64,000 nt of DNA from an uncultured cyanobacterium (GTDB lineage Bacteria; Cyanobacteriota; Vampirovibrionia; Gastranaerophilales; Gastranaerophilaceae), in contig CABUXT010000008.1 of the NCBI GenBank assembly GCA_902495705.1, positions 11,811 to 75,810 on the forward strand, written 5' to 3'. Of this stretch, positions 44,502 through 52,655 are shown piece by piece. Made by a program: the position numbers and the translations under genes. Under the pieces are notes generated by a model. It had not been told where the DNA came from and did not search any database. It saw nothing but the letters and a program-made list of their open reading frames with translations. Each line of letters starts with the position of its first letter. The first letter of the stretch is position 1.

Positions 44502-45305
44502 ATGGTCTGGTCAGATAAAAATTTCGGCTCAAAATTCACAGATATTGCAACACGTAGAAATAGACAAACAACAAAATTTGGTTTTACGGTTAGCAAAGAA
44601 GAGCGTTACGCACGACCAACCAAAATAAAATTTGCGTTTACGTTGGCGGAGGTTTTAATCACACTTGGAATAATCGGAATTGTTGCAGCAATGACAATTC
44701 CAACATTGATTACAAATTATCAAAAACATATCACCGTAACCAAACTCCAAAAGGCAATATCTGTACTGAATCAGGCATATAAATTATCCTATGATGATGT
44801 AGGCGAACCATCGGCATCAGAAGCTTTCGCAATGGGTGCAGAAGACTATTTTAAAAAATATTGGGCGCCGTATATAAAATCTGCTATCATTTGTACAACT
44901 CCGCAAATGTGTGGCTACAAGACCAATACCCCATGGAAAATGGCTAATGGAAATCAGGTAACAACTGTTGCTACCAGCCCAACTATGCGAACAACTTTTT
45001 ATACCCCTGACGGATTTTTGTATGTTATTTTCACCGGTGGTGGATCTTCTCAAACCGAATCCGGCTATACTGATAGAAGATGGGTTTATGTTGATATAAA
45101 TGGTGGAGAAGGTCCAAATATTTATGGACGAGATTTATTTGAATTGACTCGTATTGAAAAAGATGGTGGCGGAATCCAGCCACAGGGTTTTGATTTAGAT
45201 TCTGCAGTGATTAATAAAAGTTGTTCTAAGAAAAGCGCTGGAAATTTATGTGCCGAAAAAATCCGCCGTGCAGGTTGGAATATTGAAAAAGATTACCCAT
45301 GGTAA
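44502..45305 (+). CDS. Type II/IV pseudopilin-like protein 2, long leader
   Basis: The 267-residue product starts at ATG after AAAGGTTAAGGTATAA. Unlike normal prepilins it has 45 residues before the pilin helix. These include a first signal-like piece (KFGFTVSKE, 25-33), and the true helix FTLAEVLITLGIIG begins at residue 46. The residue before Phe is Ala rather than the usual Gly, so processing may be altered. The globular part aligns with pseudopilin 3 through KLQKAISVLNQAYKLS and a shared C-terminus CAEKIRRAGWNIEKDYPW. Its Cys pairs (about 130-137 and near the end) suggest disulfides. Confidence 0.85.
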   Translation: MVWSDKNFGSKFTDIATRRNRQTTKFGFTVSKEERYARPTKIKFAFTLAEVLITLGIIGIVAAMTIPTLITNYQKHITVTKLQKAISVLNQAYKLSYDDVGEPSASEAFAMGAEDYFKKYWAPYIKSAIICTTPQMCGYKTNTPWKMANGNQVTTVATSPTMRTTFYTPDGFLYVIFTGGGSSQTESGYTDRRWVYVDINGGEGPNIYGRDLFELTRIEKDGGGIQPQGFDLDSAVINKSCSKKSAGNLCAEKIRRAGWNIEKDYPW

Positions 45306-45336
45306 TGGAACGTGGCTCAGAAGGCAAGTTAATATT

Positions 45337-45444
45337 GTAGGTCGGCATTGCTATGCCGACAAAGTTTACATGTCTACGAATGGAACAGAATAATCATAAG
45401 ACTAACAGGGTTCAATTTGAGATGCTGAAACAAGTTCAGCATGA
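45337..45444. repeat. GTAG-headed REP and GCTGAA hairpin
   Basis: A GTAG plus GTCGGCAT/ATGCCGAC hairpin (45337-45360) and a GCTGAA/TTCAGC short hairpin (45420-45444) lie between pseudopilin 2 and leuS. Confidence 0.85.
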
Positions 45445-45476
45445 CACGATACTTTAGCTTTATCAAAGCGTTCATT

Positions 45477-45507
45477 AAAAAAGAGCCTTTTACAAAGGCT
45501 CTTTTTT
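45477..45507. terminator. Bidirectional terminator between pseudopilin 2 and leuS
   Basis: AAAAAAGAGCCTTT and AAAGGCTCTTTTTT form a perfect 14-bp stem with a 3-base loop and T-runs on both strands, 5 bases past the leuS stop. Confidence 0.92.
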
Positions 45508-45512
45508 GTTGA

Positions 45513-47996
45513 TTATTTAACAACGATATTAACCAATTTCTTCGGTACAACAATCGTTTTAACTATCGTCTTGCCATCTGTCAGGGCTTTGATTTTCGGA
45601 CTTTCAAGAGCAACTTTTTTCATTTCCTCTTGGTCTAATCCTTCATCAACTTCAATTCTGTCTTTAACTTTGCCGTTTACTTGGACAACCAAAGTTATTG
45701 AACTTGATTTAGCAAGATTTTCATCCCACTTGCACCAAGGCTCATCGTGGATTGAAGTCTTTCCGCCCAAATCGTGCCAAGCTTCTTCTGTCAAGTGAAC
45801 TGCTACAGGAGACATAAGTTTTAAAAGTGATACAATTGCAAAACTTAAAACTTGTTTGTCTTCGTCAGTCAAGTCAGATTTCTTAGCTTGCCAATCATAG
45901 ATTGCATTGGTAAGTTCTCTGTATTTAGAAATTACCGTGTTGAATTGGAAATCGTTTGAGATATCATTTGTGATACCTTTGATTGCAATGTGAACGGTTC
46001 TTACTAAATCATCGTTTTCCTTAGCCAATGGAAATTTCAAGTCATAATCAAGTTTGATATTATTTTGATTTGTTGAAACCAATCTCCAAACTCTGTTTAA
46101 GAATTTGTAGCAACCTTCAACACCTGCATCTGACCAGTCAAAGTCTCTAGCCGGTGGTGAATCTGAAAGGATGAACAACCTTGCTGTATCTGCTCCGTAG
46201 TTTTCAAATATTTCATCAGGGTCAACAGTGTTGCCTTTAGATTTTGACATTTTTGAACCGTCTTTCAATACCATACCTTGAGTCAACAAGTTTTTAAACG
46301 GTTCGTCAAAATCAAGCAAACCGCAATCTCTCAATGCTTTTGTGAAGAATCGAGAATACAACAAGTGTAAAATTGCGTGCTCAATACCGCCAACATATTG
46401 GTCAACAGGTAACCAGTGATTTACTTTGTCTCTGTCAAAACATTTTTCTGAATTTCTTGCATCTGAATATCTCAAATAATACCAGCTTGAACATACAAAT
46501 GTATCCATTGTATCTGTTTCACGAACTGCGTGTCCGCCACAAACAGGACAAACTGTATCTTTGAAAGTCTTAGATGTTGTAATTGGTGATTTGCCAACTA
46601 CCGAGAAATCAACATCTTTTGGCAATAATACCGGCAATTGGTCTTCCGGCACAGGTTGAATACCGCATTTGTCGCAGTATACAACAGGGATTGGAGCGCC
46701 CCAATATCTTTGACGAGAAATTAACCAATCACGTAGTCTGTATTGAGTTTTAAATTCTCCAAAACCTTTGTCTACAGCCCATTTAGTGATAGCTTTTTTA
46801 GCCTCGTTGTTTTTCATTCCGTCAAATTCGCCTGAATTTACCAAAACACCTGAGTCTGTATAAGCCTCTGTTAAAGGTTCTTTCATGTCTTTGCCTGAAA
46901 TTACAACCTTCATTGGAAGATTATATTTTTTAGCAAAAGCAAAGTCTCTTGTATCGTGTGTAGGAACTGCCATTACTGCACCTGTTCCGTATTCAACAAG
47001 AGCATAATCTGCTGTCCATAATGGGAAAATTTCGCCATTGAACGGGTTTTTGCAGTGAGTTCCTAATGGAACACCTGTTTTTACTCTGTCTGTAGAAAGT
47101 CTTTCAATTTCAGACATTTTGCGAGCGTTTGCTCTATAATCTTCAACCGCTTGTTTGTTTTCTGGCGTTGTAAGTTTTTCAATATCTTTGTACTCAGGTG
47201 CTACAACCAAATAAGTGATACCAAACACGGTGTCAGGTCTTGTTGTATAAACAGGAACTTCCATTTTTTCACCGTTTGGTGCATCAATTACAGGGAATTT
47301 GAAAATAGCACCTTTAGATTTGCCAATCCAGTTTGCTTGCATTGTTTTTACATTGTCGCCCCAGCCAGGGAGTTTATCCAAATCTTCAAGCAACACGTCA
47401 GCGTATTCTGTAATTTTGATGAACCATTGAGACAAATATTTTTTCTCAACAGTGCTGTCACATCTCCAGCATTTGCCATCAATTACTTGTTCGTTTGCCA
47501 AAACTGTGCCACATTCGTTACACCAGTTTACGGCAGCCTCTTTTTTGTATACCAAACCTTTTTTGTACAATTGTAGGAACAACCACTGAGTCCATTTGTA
47601 GTATTCAGGTTTGCATGTTGTAACTTCCCTATCCCAATCGTAAGAAAGACCCAACATTTTTAATTGTTTTGTCATATATGCAATGTTTTCATCTGTCCAT
47701 GTTTCAGGGTCAGCGTGGTGTTTCATTGCAGCATTTTCTGCAGGAAGTCCGAAACTGTCCCATCCTATCGGATGTAAAACATTGAAACCGTTTGCCTTCT
47801 TGAATCTTGCAATGACGTCAGTAATTGTGTAATTTCTAACGTGTCCCATGTGCAATTTTCCTGAAGGATACGGAAACATTGATAGAGCATAATATTTTGG
47901 CTTGTCAGAAACATCAGGAGTTTTGAACGCTTTTGTTTCTTCCCAAATATTTTGCCATTTTTTTTCTATTTCTTGTGGAAAATAACTTTCTTTCAT
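45513..47996 (-). CDS. leuS: Leucyl-tRNA synthetase
   Basis: It charges tRNA-Leu. The 827-residue product begins MKESYFPQEIEKKWQ after GGAGTAAGAAGAAT. Class I signatures are PYPSGKLHMGHVRNY and KMSKSKGNTVDPD. The editing domain (TRPDTVFGITYLVVAPE) and the zinc-ribbon-like CNECGTVLAN and CDKCG segments are present. The 21-codon upstream extension has no ribosome site. An extended -10 (TGCTATACT) lies 31 bases before the ATG. Confidence 0.97.
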   Translation of the reverse strand: MKESYFPQEIEKKWQNIWEETKAFKTPDVSDKPKYYALSMFPYPSGKLHMGHVRNYTITDVIARFKKANGFNVLHPIGWDSFGLPAENAAMKHHADPETWTDENIAYMTKQLKMLGLSYDWDREVTTCKPEYYKWTQWLFLQLYKKGLVYKKEAAVNWCNECGTVLANEQVIDGKCWRCDSTVEKKYLSQWFIKITEYADVLLEDLDKLPGWGDNVKTMQANWIGKSKGAIFKFPVIDAPNGEKMEVPVYTTRPDTVFGITYLVVAPEYKDIEKLTTPENKQAVEDYRANARKMSEIERLSTDRVKTGVPLGTHCKNPFNGEIFPLWTADYALVEYGTGAVMAVPTHDTRDFAFAKKYNLPMKVVISGKDMKEPLTEAYTDSGVLVNSGEFDGMKNNEAKKAITKWAVDKGFGEFKTQYRLRDWLISRQRYWGAPIPVVYCDKCGIQPVPEDQLPVLLPKDVDFSVVGKSPITTSKTFKDTVCPVCGGHAVRETDTMDTFVCSSWYYLRYSDARNSEKCFDRDKVNHWLPVDQYVGGIEHAILHLLYSRFFTKALRDCGLLDFDEPFKNLLTQGMVLKDGSKMSKSKGNTVDPDEIFENYGADTARLFILSDSPPARDFDWSDAGVEGCYKFLNRVWRLVSTNQNNIKLDYDLKFPLAKENDDLVRTVHIAIKGITNDISNDFQFNTVISKYRELTNAIYDWQAKKSDLTDEDKQVLSFAIVSLLKLMSPVAVHLTEEAWHDLGGKTSIHDEPWCKWDENLAKSSSITLVVQVNGKVKDRIEVDEGLDQEEMKKVALESPKIKALTDGKTIVKTIVVPKKLVNIVVK

Positions 47997-48026
47997 ATTC
48001 TTCTTACTCCGTTTATCCTCAAAATA

Positions 48027-48035
48027 AGTATAGCA
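48027..48035 (-). promoter_or_regulatory. Extended -10 promoter of leuS
   Basis: TGCTATACT on the minus strand, with the leuS start 31 bases downstream after a clear ribosome site. Confidence 0.6.
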
Positions 48036-48052
48036 TAAAAGGATAATTAATA

Positions 48053-48088
48053 AAAACAAAGTCAGTGTATACGCACTGACTTTGTTTT
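48053..48088 (-). terminator. Terminator of the 48160-48444 gene
   Basis: A perfect 15-bp stem (AAAACAAAGTCAGTG and its complement) with a 6-base loop has T-rich flanks on both strands. A fragment of the long element (48103-48147) separates it from the gene. Confidence 0.85.
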
Positions 48089-48159
48089 ACTAATTGTGTT
48101 CCTTCCCCTCCACTTGCGTGAAGACTGCGTGCCGAATGGCTGAGGGAAAATTGTATATC

Positions 48160-48444
48160 CTAGATTCTGTTGTTCCAAACACCGCCTTGTCTGTCAATCA
48201 AAGCATCATAACAAGACCAAATTCTAAATACACCGGTCAAACCAAGAATAGCATGTGTTGCGTTTTTGCTGTAGCTTTGGTCGTTTACTGCTTGACCTAA
48301 CCCCGGCCAAATAAGTAGAGACAACGCAGCTGCACCAACTGACCTTCCGCTAACTTTACCATTAACACCATGAGTTCCGGCAAATGCAGGCATACCCATT
48401 GCTAACATTGATAACATAATTACTGATAATACTAATTTTTTCAT
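48160..48444 (-). CDS. Small secreted or membrane protein
   Basis: The 94-residue product starts after GAAGGGAAAAGT. It has a signal peptide (MKKLVLSVIMLSMLAMGMPAFA, cleavage near 22), then a Gly/Ser-rich piece and a hydrophobic stretch (VGAAALSLLIWPGLGQAVN), and ends RQGGVWNNRI. The WPGLGQ segment is seen in several small bacterial envelope proteins, but I assign no function. It lies 31 bases after the next gene, so the two may be co-transcribed. Confidence 0.72.
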   Translation of the reverse strand: MKKLVLSVIMLSMLAMGMPAFAGTHGVNGKVSGRSVGAAALSLLIWPGLGQAVNDQSYSKNATHAILGLTGVFRIWSCYDALIDRQGGVWNNRI

Positions 48445-48475
48445 ACTTTTCCCTTCTTTCTTTATTTTTAATTAT

Positions 48476-48844
48476 CTATAGGACTAAAATAACATATTGA
48501 AATGACATAGTTTTTCCTTTATAATTCGGTGGAAATTTCCCAAATGGAGCAGCTTTATACAAAGCTTTAACTGCAGAATCATCATATCTCTTTAAACCAG
48601 AGGAGTCTATAATTCTATGTTCTATTACGTTGCCATTTTTGTCTAGTGTAAATGCTATGTTAATTGATTTATCTTGACTTTTGGTAGTAGCCGGTTTTCT
48701 CCAGCATTTGATAAATTGTTTTTTTACATTGTTTTCAAAATATTCATGTCGTAGTTGTTCGTCGATAGTTGAGTAATATTCTGTTGCTGTCGCAATACTA
48801 CTAAATACCAACAATATACCAATAACCGCTAAAAACTTTTTCAT
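48476..48844 (-). CDS. Secreted TonB/TolA C-terminal-domain-like protein
   Basis: The 122-residue product has a signal peptide (cleavage after IATA, near residue 20) followed by one domain with the TonB C-terminal pattern: FIKCWRKP, INIAFTLDKNGNVIEHRIIDSSG, YDDSAVKALYKAAPFGKFP and a final FQYVILVL strand. It lacks the membrane anchor and Pro-rich linker of TonB, so it is a free periplasmic domain. GAGGG precedes the start. Confidence 0.8.
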   Translation of the reverse strand: MKKFLAVIGILLVFSSIATATEYYSTIDEQLRHEYFENNVKKQFIKCWRKPATTKSQDKSINIAFTLDKNGNVIEHRIIDSSGLKRYDDSAVKALYKAAPFGKFPPNYKGKTMSFQYVILVL

Positions 48845-48902
48845 AATCCCTCAAAAAATCTTATTCTATATATAAAATATAATAAAGTCTATCCAAGGGC
48901 AA

Positions 48903-49330
48903 GTATTTTAATGTTATCCTGAATCTTTAATCAATCAAAAAAGTCATTGTCATTCTGAAAGCTTAGAAAAATTAGGCGAATGGAATGAGGCTAAATTTTT
49001 CTAGCTATTCAGAATCTATCAATGTTGATTTTGTCGGCATAGCAATGCCGACCTACATAAGCTTAAATTGTAGGTCGGCTTTACCAAGCCGACAAATTTT
49101 AACAGGTGGGCTAGTGAGCCCACCCTACTTTTAACTCTGTATGTAACCCTGAACTTGATTCAGGGTCTATCCATTTGATTGATAAGTAATACACAAAGGT
49201 CAATTTTTAAAAACAACATTGATATATTCTGTATAGGATAAAATCTAAGCCAAGCAAGCCTACAAGATTTTAAATCCTTTCAGAATGACTTATTGTCGCC
49301 CATCCGCCCACAAGGGGCGGATATCTTGAC
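48903..49330. repeat. Intergenic repeat array 8
   Basis: It includes an AGCTTAGAAAAA-core repeat (48949-49017), two GTAG-type REPs head to head (49033-49056 and 49070-49093, hairpins GTCGGCAT and GTCGGCTT), a GTGGGCT-type REP (49104-49128), a CCCTGAA/TTCAGGG short hairpin (49143-49168), an inverted GGATTAAAAATC-core repeat with decayed outer arm (49223-49288), and a small CCGCCCACAAGGGGCGG hairpin (49305-49321). No gene lies in 48845-49367. Confidence 0.86.
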
Positions 49331-49367
49331 CTATTTGTTTGTTACGCCCTTTAACTTAACATATCCT

Positions 49368-49907
49368 TTATTCATCAGTCTTTTCCTCTTCAATCGGAAT
49401 TGTGATAATGTAATAATTCCCATTTGTCTCTTTTGTTAAATCTTGCAATTTCACATTGTCCCCAAACATATAATTCTGTTGAAATTCAGAAATTTGCTCG
49501 TTATTTTTCGCCTTTCTGATTGAACGTCCGACAATTGTCAAAATATTGCCGTTTGCACTGACTTGAACATTGTTTTCATTGTTGTCAAATGCCCTCAAAT
49601 CAATGTATACTCGGTAAAAATTATCTGTTTGTTGCATGTGGATGATGTTTCCTGATTTGCGCATCTCTTTTTTGAACATATTGTCCATTGAGCGCATTTC
49701 CTTTTTCATTGCATGCTCCATTTTACGCGGTGCGAAATCTCTCATCATTGTTTTGAAATGCCAATCTGCAACGACATAAAATGCGCAAAATGCCCCCAGA
49801 AAAATTAATATCCCTGTGCAAATAGCTTTCATAATCGGATGGTTTGCACACATTGCACCCTCTTTTACTTTTACTATAGTTTCTTCGGTCTTTTGATTTT
49901 CTTCCAT
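49368..49907 (-). CDS. Membrane-anchored alpha-crystallin (Hsp20)-like protein
   Basis: The 179-residue product starts at ATG after GAAAGGAGCTAAT. A membrane helix lies at about 27-47 (AICTGILIFLGAFCAFYVVA) and a Met/Lys-rich helical linker at 50-90. Residues about 96-172 follow the alpha-crystallin pattern (NFYRVYIDLRAF, VQVSANGNILTIVGRSI, YYIITIPI), including a final IPI like the IxI tail of small heat-shock proteins. Small Hsps are normally soluble, so an N-terminal anchor is unusual. It may hold unfolded envelope proteins. Confidence 0.72.
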   Translation of the reverse strand: MEENQKTEETIVKVKEGAMCANHPIMKAICTGILIFLGAFCAFYVVADWHFKTMMRDFAPRKMEHAMKKEMRSMDNMFKKEMRKSGNIIHMQQTDNFYRVYIDLRAFDNNENNVQVSANGNILTIVGRSIRKAKNNEQISEFQQNYMFGDNVKLQDLTKETNGNYYIITIPIEEEKTDE

Positions 49908-49954
49908 ATTAGCTCCTTTCAATTTTATTTTCTCTCTTTAAATACTTTTAACAA

Positions 49955-50019
49955 TATCAAGTTGGGTAATATGATTAAGGTAGTTTTCACTTGATAAAAG
50001 ATTTATGATATGTTATAAT
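49955..50019 (+). promoter_or_regulatory. Promoter and inverted repeat before the RHH gene
   Basis: TTGATA (49991-49996) and TATAAT (50014-50019) are 17 bases apart. TATCAAGT (49955-49962) and ACTTGATA (49989-49996) form an inverted repeat that overlaps the -35, a likely autoregulatory site. Confidence 0.65.
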
Positions 50020-50041
50020 GGCGGCAAGAAAGGGTTAGTTT

Positions 50042-50230
50042 ATGGCTAAAATTTTAGTAACCATGCCTGATGAGTTTCTTAATAAGGTAGATGGTCTTGC
50101 AGATAAAGAAAGTTGTTCAAGAAGTGAATTGATTAGGGAAGCTTTGAGAAATTATATGCGCAGAGTTTCAAAACAGCAATTGCAAAATGCTTCCAAAAAT
50201 GCAGAGATTTTAGAAGAAATTTTAAGCTAA
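50042..50230 (+). CDS. Ribbon-helix-helix (CopG/Arc-type) regulator
   Basis: The 62-residue product has the RHH pattern: the DNA-contact strand KILVTMPDEFLNKVD, then ESCSRSELIREALRNYMRR. Its C-terminal tail (QLQNASKNAEILEEILS) could contact a toxin, yet no toxin gene follows. The next gene is an L,D-transpeptidase 48 bases on. It may therefore be a stand-alone autoregulator. AAAGGG precedes the ATG. Confidence 0.83.
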   Translation: MAKILVTMPDEFLNKVDGLADKESCSRSELIREALRNYMRRVSKQQLQNASKNAEILEEILS

Positions 50231-50278
50231 CAATCCTTTAGTGTAGCGAATTGCTGTTAATCAGCGGAATAAATAAAT

Positions 50279-50923
50279 ATGCATATACCCAAAATTACAG
50301 GACTAAAAACAAGAGTCGGAATACTTGCAACTGCAGGTCCGGTGTTGTTTGCCACTGCTCCAAGTATTATAAAGGCTCAAAAATCAGATACATTTGAAAG
50401 AACCACAAAGTTAGAACAGGTTGACTCTTTGGCGTTTCCTAGTGCAAAAGGTAGTGATAGTGCAAAGTTTTTGGCAAATGCACCAAGTCCGAAAGTAACC
50501 GTGACAGGTGAAAAGAAATTGGCTACAATTGTTGTCGATTTGGCAAAAAATATTTTGTATCACTATAATGAAGAGGGCAAAGCGATATTTGCCTATCGAA
50601 TTGCAAGCGGAAAAGCAGGCTGTGATACCGAAACAGGGCTTAGAGTTGTTAGCCATGTTGAGACTTTTCCTTATAATACCGCACCAAAAACGACCAAACG
50701 TCGCAAAGCTCCTTGGAGCTATGGACCGAAGATTATTTGCTTGGAAAAGCTTAATCCATCAACAGGCGAAAAAAGTTTGACAGGTGAATTTATCCACGGA
50801 AACAATGATCCGTCAAGTATCGGCAAATACGCGTCACAAGGTTGCATGCGCATGGATAACGAAATTATTGTAAAACTTTCTAAACTGGTAAAACGCGGAA
50901 ACCTTGTTTTGATTAAAAGGTAG
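50279..50923 (+). CDS. L,D-transpeptidase (YkuD domain)
   Basis: It likely makes 3-3 peptidoglycan cross-links or attaches proteins to the wall. The 214-residue product has a hydrophobic N-terminus (VGILATAGPVLFATAPS) and the YkuD domain from about residue 80 (LATIVVDLAKNILYHYNEEGK). The catalytic signature has H173 in FIHGNN and C189 in SQGCMRMDN. No peptidoglycan-binding repeat is present. The ribosome site is weak. Confidence 0.9.
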   Translation: MHIPKITGLKTRVGILATAGPVLFATAPSIIKAQKSDTFERTTKLEQVDSLAFPSAKGSDSAKFLANAPSPKVTVTGEKKLATIVVDLAKNILYHYNEEGKAIFAYRIASGKAGCDTETGLRVVSHVETFPYNTAPKTTKRRKAPWSYGPKIICLEKLNPSTGEKSLTGEFIHGNNDPSSIGKYASQGCMRMDNEIIVKLSKLVKRGNLVLIKR

Positions 50924-50956
50924 TTAGTGATTGTTTTAAAATTTTGAAAAATTCAA

Positions 50957-50984
50957 TTGAAATTTTATTCTTTTGTTATATACT
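50957..50984 (+). promoter_or_regulatory. Ferredoxin promoter
   Basis: TTGAAA (50957-50962) and TATACT (50979-50984) are 16 bases apart. The ferredoxin ATG follows 49 bases later. Confidence 0.7.
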
Positions 50985-51033
50985 TTTGTTGTGGAAGTTT
51001 GTTCCACATGATGTAAAATAAGGAGAAATAAAA

Positions 51034-51210
51034 ATGACAGTTAAAGTTAATGATGAATGTATCGCTTGTGGCGCTTGTGAATCAATTTGCGACGCAGTAT
51101 TTTCAATTGAAGACAAAGCAGTTGTAGACGAATCTGCAGTTGCTGATAACATCGATGCAGTTAAAGAAGCTGCAGATGCTTGCCCAGTTGGCGCAATTGA
51201 AGTTGAATAA
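51034..51210 (+). CDS. Ferredoxin, single [4Fe-4S] type
   Basis: The 58-residue electron carrier has Cys9-x2-Cys12-x2-Cys15 and Cys50-Pro as the expected ligands of one [4Fe-4S] cluster, plus an extra Cys19. The core reads ECIACGACESICDAVFSI and ends DACPVGAIEVE. It is strongly acidic, as usual for ferredoxins. AAGGAG lies before ATG. Promoter and terminator show it is a single-gene unit. A longer antisense frame over the same bases is not real. Confidence 0.93.
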   Translation: MTVKVNDECIACGACESICDAVFSIEDKAVVDESAVADNIDAVKEAADACPVGAIEVE

Positions 51211-51235
51211 TTAGAAAAACTCAATTAGAATTTTT

Positions 51236-51271
51236 AACCGACCAAGTCTTGATAGGCTTGGTTGGTTTTTT
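51236..51271 (+). terminator. Ferredoxin terminator
   Basis: AACCGACCAAG and CTTGGTTGGTT form an 11-bp stem (one G-U) followed by a T-run. Confidence 0.9.
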
Positions 51272-51304
51272 GTGGTTCTTTTTTGTCATGCTGAGTTTGT
51301 TTTA

Positions 51305-51750
51305 GTAGGTCGGCATTGCTATGCCGACAAGCAAGGGTGTCATTCTGAAAGGATTAAAAATCTTGCCAACTTGCTTGGCTTAGATTTTATCCTATTCAGA
51401 ATCTATCAATGCTGATTTTGAAAAGCATACATGTCACCCTGAATTTATTTCAGGGTCTCAAATATTACAAATTTTACATAAGATTAATATGTTTTATTAG
51501 AGATGCTGAAACAAGTTCAGCATGACTAAAATCAAATGGATAGACCCTGAATCACCGAGTAGGAACAGAATATTACGTTTCGATTTCATCTCAACTCATA
51601 TTCTAGTCAGTTCAGGGTGACACATAGAGTTAAAAGTAGGGTGGGCTCACTAGCCCACCTTTAAACAAAAATCCATATCGGCTTGGTAAAGCCGACCTAC
51701 AATATTAACTGCCTGTCATCCTGTCCTCTTGCCTTCTGAGCCCTCTTGTC
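51305..51750. repeat. Intergenic repeat array 9
   Basis: In order: GTAG REP (51305-51328), GGATTAAAAATC-core repeat (51339-51404), CCCTGAA short hairpin (51433-51459), GCTGAA short hairpin (51501-51525), inverted GACTAGAATATGAG-core repeat (51542-51621), GTGGGCT-type REP (51636-51660), inverted GTCGGCTT REP (51677-51700) and an inverted junction element that runs up to the pseudopilin 3 stop (51709-51750). No gene is seen. Confidence 0.87.
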
Positions 51751-52518
51751 CTACCACGGATAACTTTTATCAATATTCCAACCTGCGCGGCGAATTTTTT
51801 CGGCACAATACTCTCCATTGCCATTCTTGTTGCAACTATTGTTCACATCATCGTTGGATTTGTCATACCCTGCCGGAAAAACTCCTTTGTCTTCAACTCT
51901 TTCCAGTGCAAAAACATCCCGTCCCCAGCGATTTGGCTTTGCGCTTCCATTAAGGTCAACAAGGACTCTGCTTGCAGGTTTTGTAAATCCTGTATTATCT
52001 ACAACATCATAATAAGCTGTATAAATCACATAAGTAAATCCATCCATTGTGGTGATACCGATTCTTGCATTACCATTTATTATATTTGAACCTGTATTTG
52101 CACCGTTTGGTTGTGTCATTGGATTTATGTTATCGTAACCACATTGGTCATAAGTCGTACAAATCGAATTGATTTTTATAAACGGTGCCCAATATTTTTC
52201 GACATACTTTGGTGCACCAAGTGCCAATGCTTCATTTGGCGTAACATCACCCAATTCGTCAAACGACATTTTGTATGCTTGATTAAAAACCGAAATTGCC
52301 CTTTGCAATTTTGTCACTGTTTCGCGTTGCTGATTTTTTGCCATTAGGTTTGGAATAGTCATTGCCGCAACAACTCCAATAATCCCAAGAGTGATAAGAA
52401 CTTCCGCAAGTGTAAATCCAAATTTCACTTTGTTTGGTGGCAAATTTACGTGCGTAGCACCCTCGGCTAAAGTGAAACCAAAATTTACCTTTGTTGTATG
52501 ATTTTTAATTAAAAACAT
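51751..52518 (-). CDS. Type II/IV pseudopilin-like protein 3, duplicated leader
   Basis: The 255-residue product has two copies of the prepilin signature. NFGFTLAEGATHV lies at residues 12-24. The functional helix site KFGFTLAEVLITLGIIG lies at 32-48. Only the second is followed by a hydrophobic helix. The globular part is a paralogue of pseudopilin 2 and shares the C-terminus CAEKIRRAGWNIDKSYPW. Cys pairs may form disulfides. The start has only a weak ribosome site. The gene is divergent from an HTH gene with repeated AT-rich sites between them. Confidence 0.86.
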   Translation of the reverse strand: MFLIKNHTTKVNFGFTLAEGATHVNLPPNKVKFGFTLAEVLITLGIIGVVAAMTIPNLMAKNQQRETVTKLQRAISVFNQAYKMSFDELGDVTPNEALALGAPKYVEKYWAPFIKINSICTTYDQCGYDNINPMTQPNGANTGSNIINGNARIGITTMDGFTYVIYTAYYDVVDNTGFTKPASRVLVDLNGSAKPNRWGRDVFALERVEDKGVFPAGYDKSNDDVNNSCNKNGNGEYCAEKIRRAGWNIDKSYPW

Positions 52519-52534
52519 GAATATTTCTCCGAAA

Positions 52535-52603
52535 TTTAAACTATTTATTTATAAAGTATAAACTATTTATTTTAATTAATCAATATATTTAAACTTTTTA
52601 TTT
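52535..52603. promoter_or_regulatory. Three phased direct repeats between pseudopilin 3 and its HTH gene
   Basis: TTTAAACTATTTATTT (52535), TATAAACTATTTATTT (52557) and TTTAAACTTTTTATTT (52588) are spaced 22 and 31 bases, about two and three helical turns. They are candidate regulator sites. Confidence 0.6.
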
Positions 52604-52655
52604 ATTTTGCAAATTCCAAATGTCATTCATAATTTACTAAAAAGAAGGAAAATTT

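Noticed and set aside
47151..47576. 141-codon plus-strand ORF
   Set aside because: It is a shadow antisense to leuS, Cys/Phe-rich as such shadows usually are.
50042..50923. RHH antitoxin with a toxin partner
   Set aside because: The following gene has clear L,D-transpeptidase catalytic motifs and is no toxin.
50976..51224. 82-codon minus-strand ORF
   Set aside because: It is antisense to the ferredoxin gene, which has a promoter, ribosome site, Cys motif and terminator.
14839..51750. CRISPR array
   Set aside because: The intergenic repeats are inverted, of several types, irregularly spaced and linked by similar rather than unique sequences. No cas gene is present.
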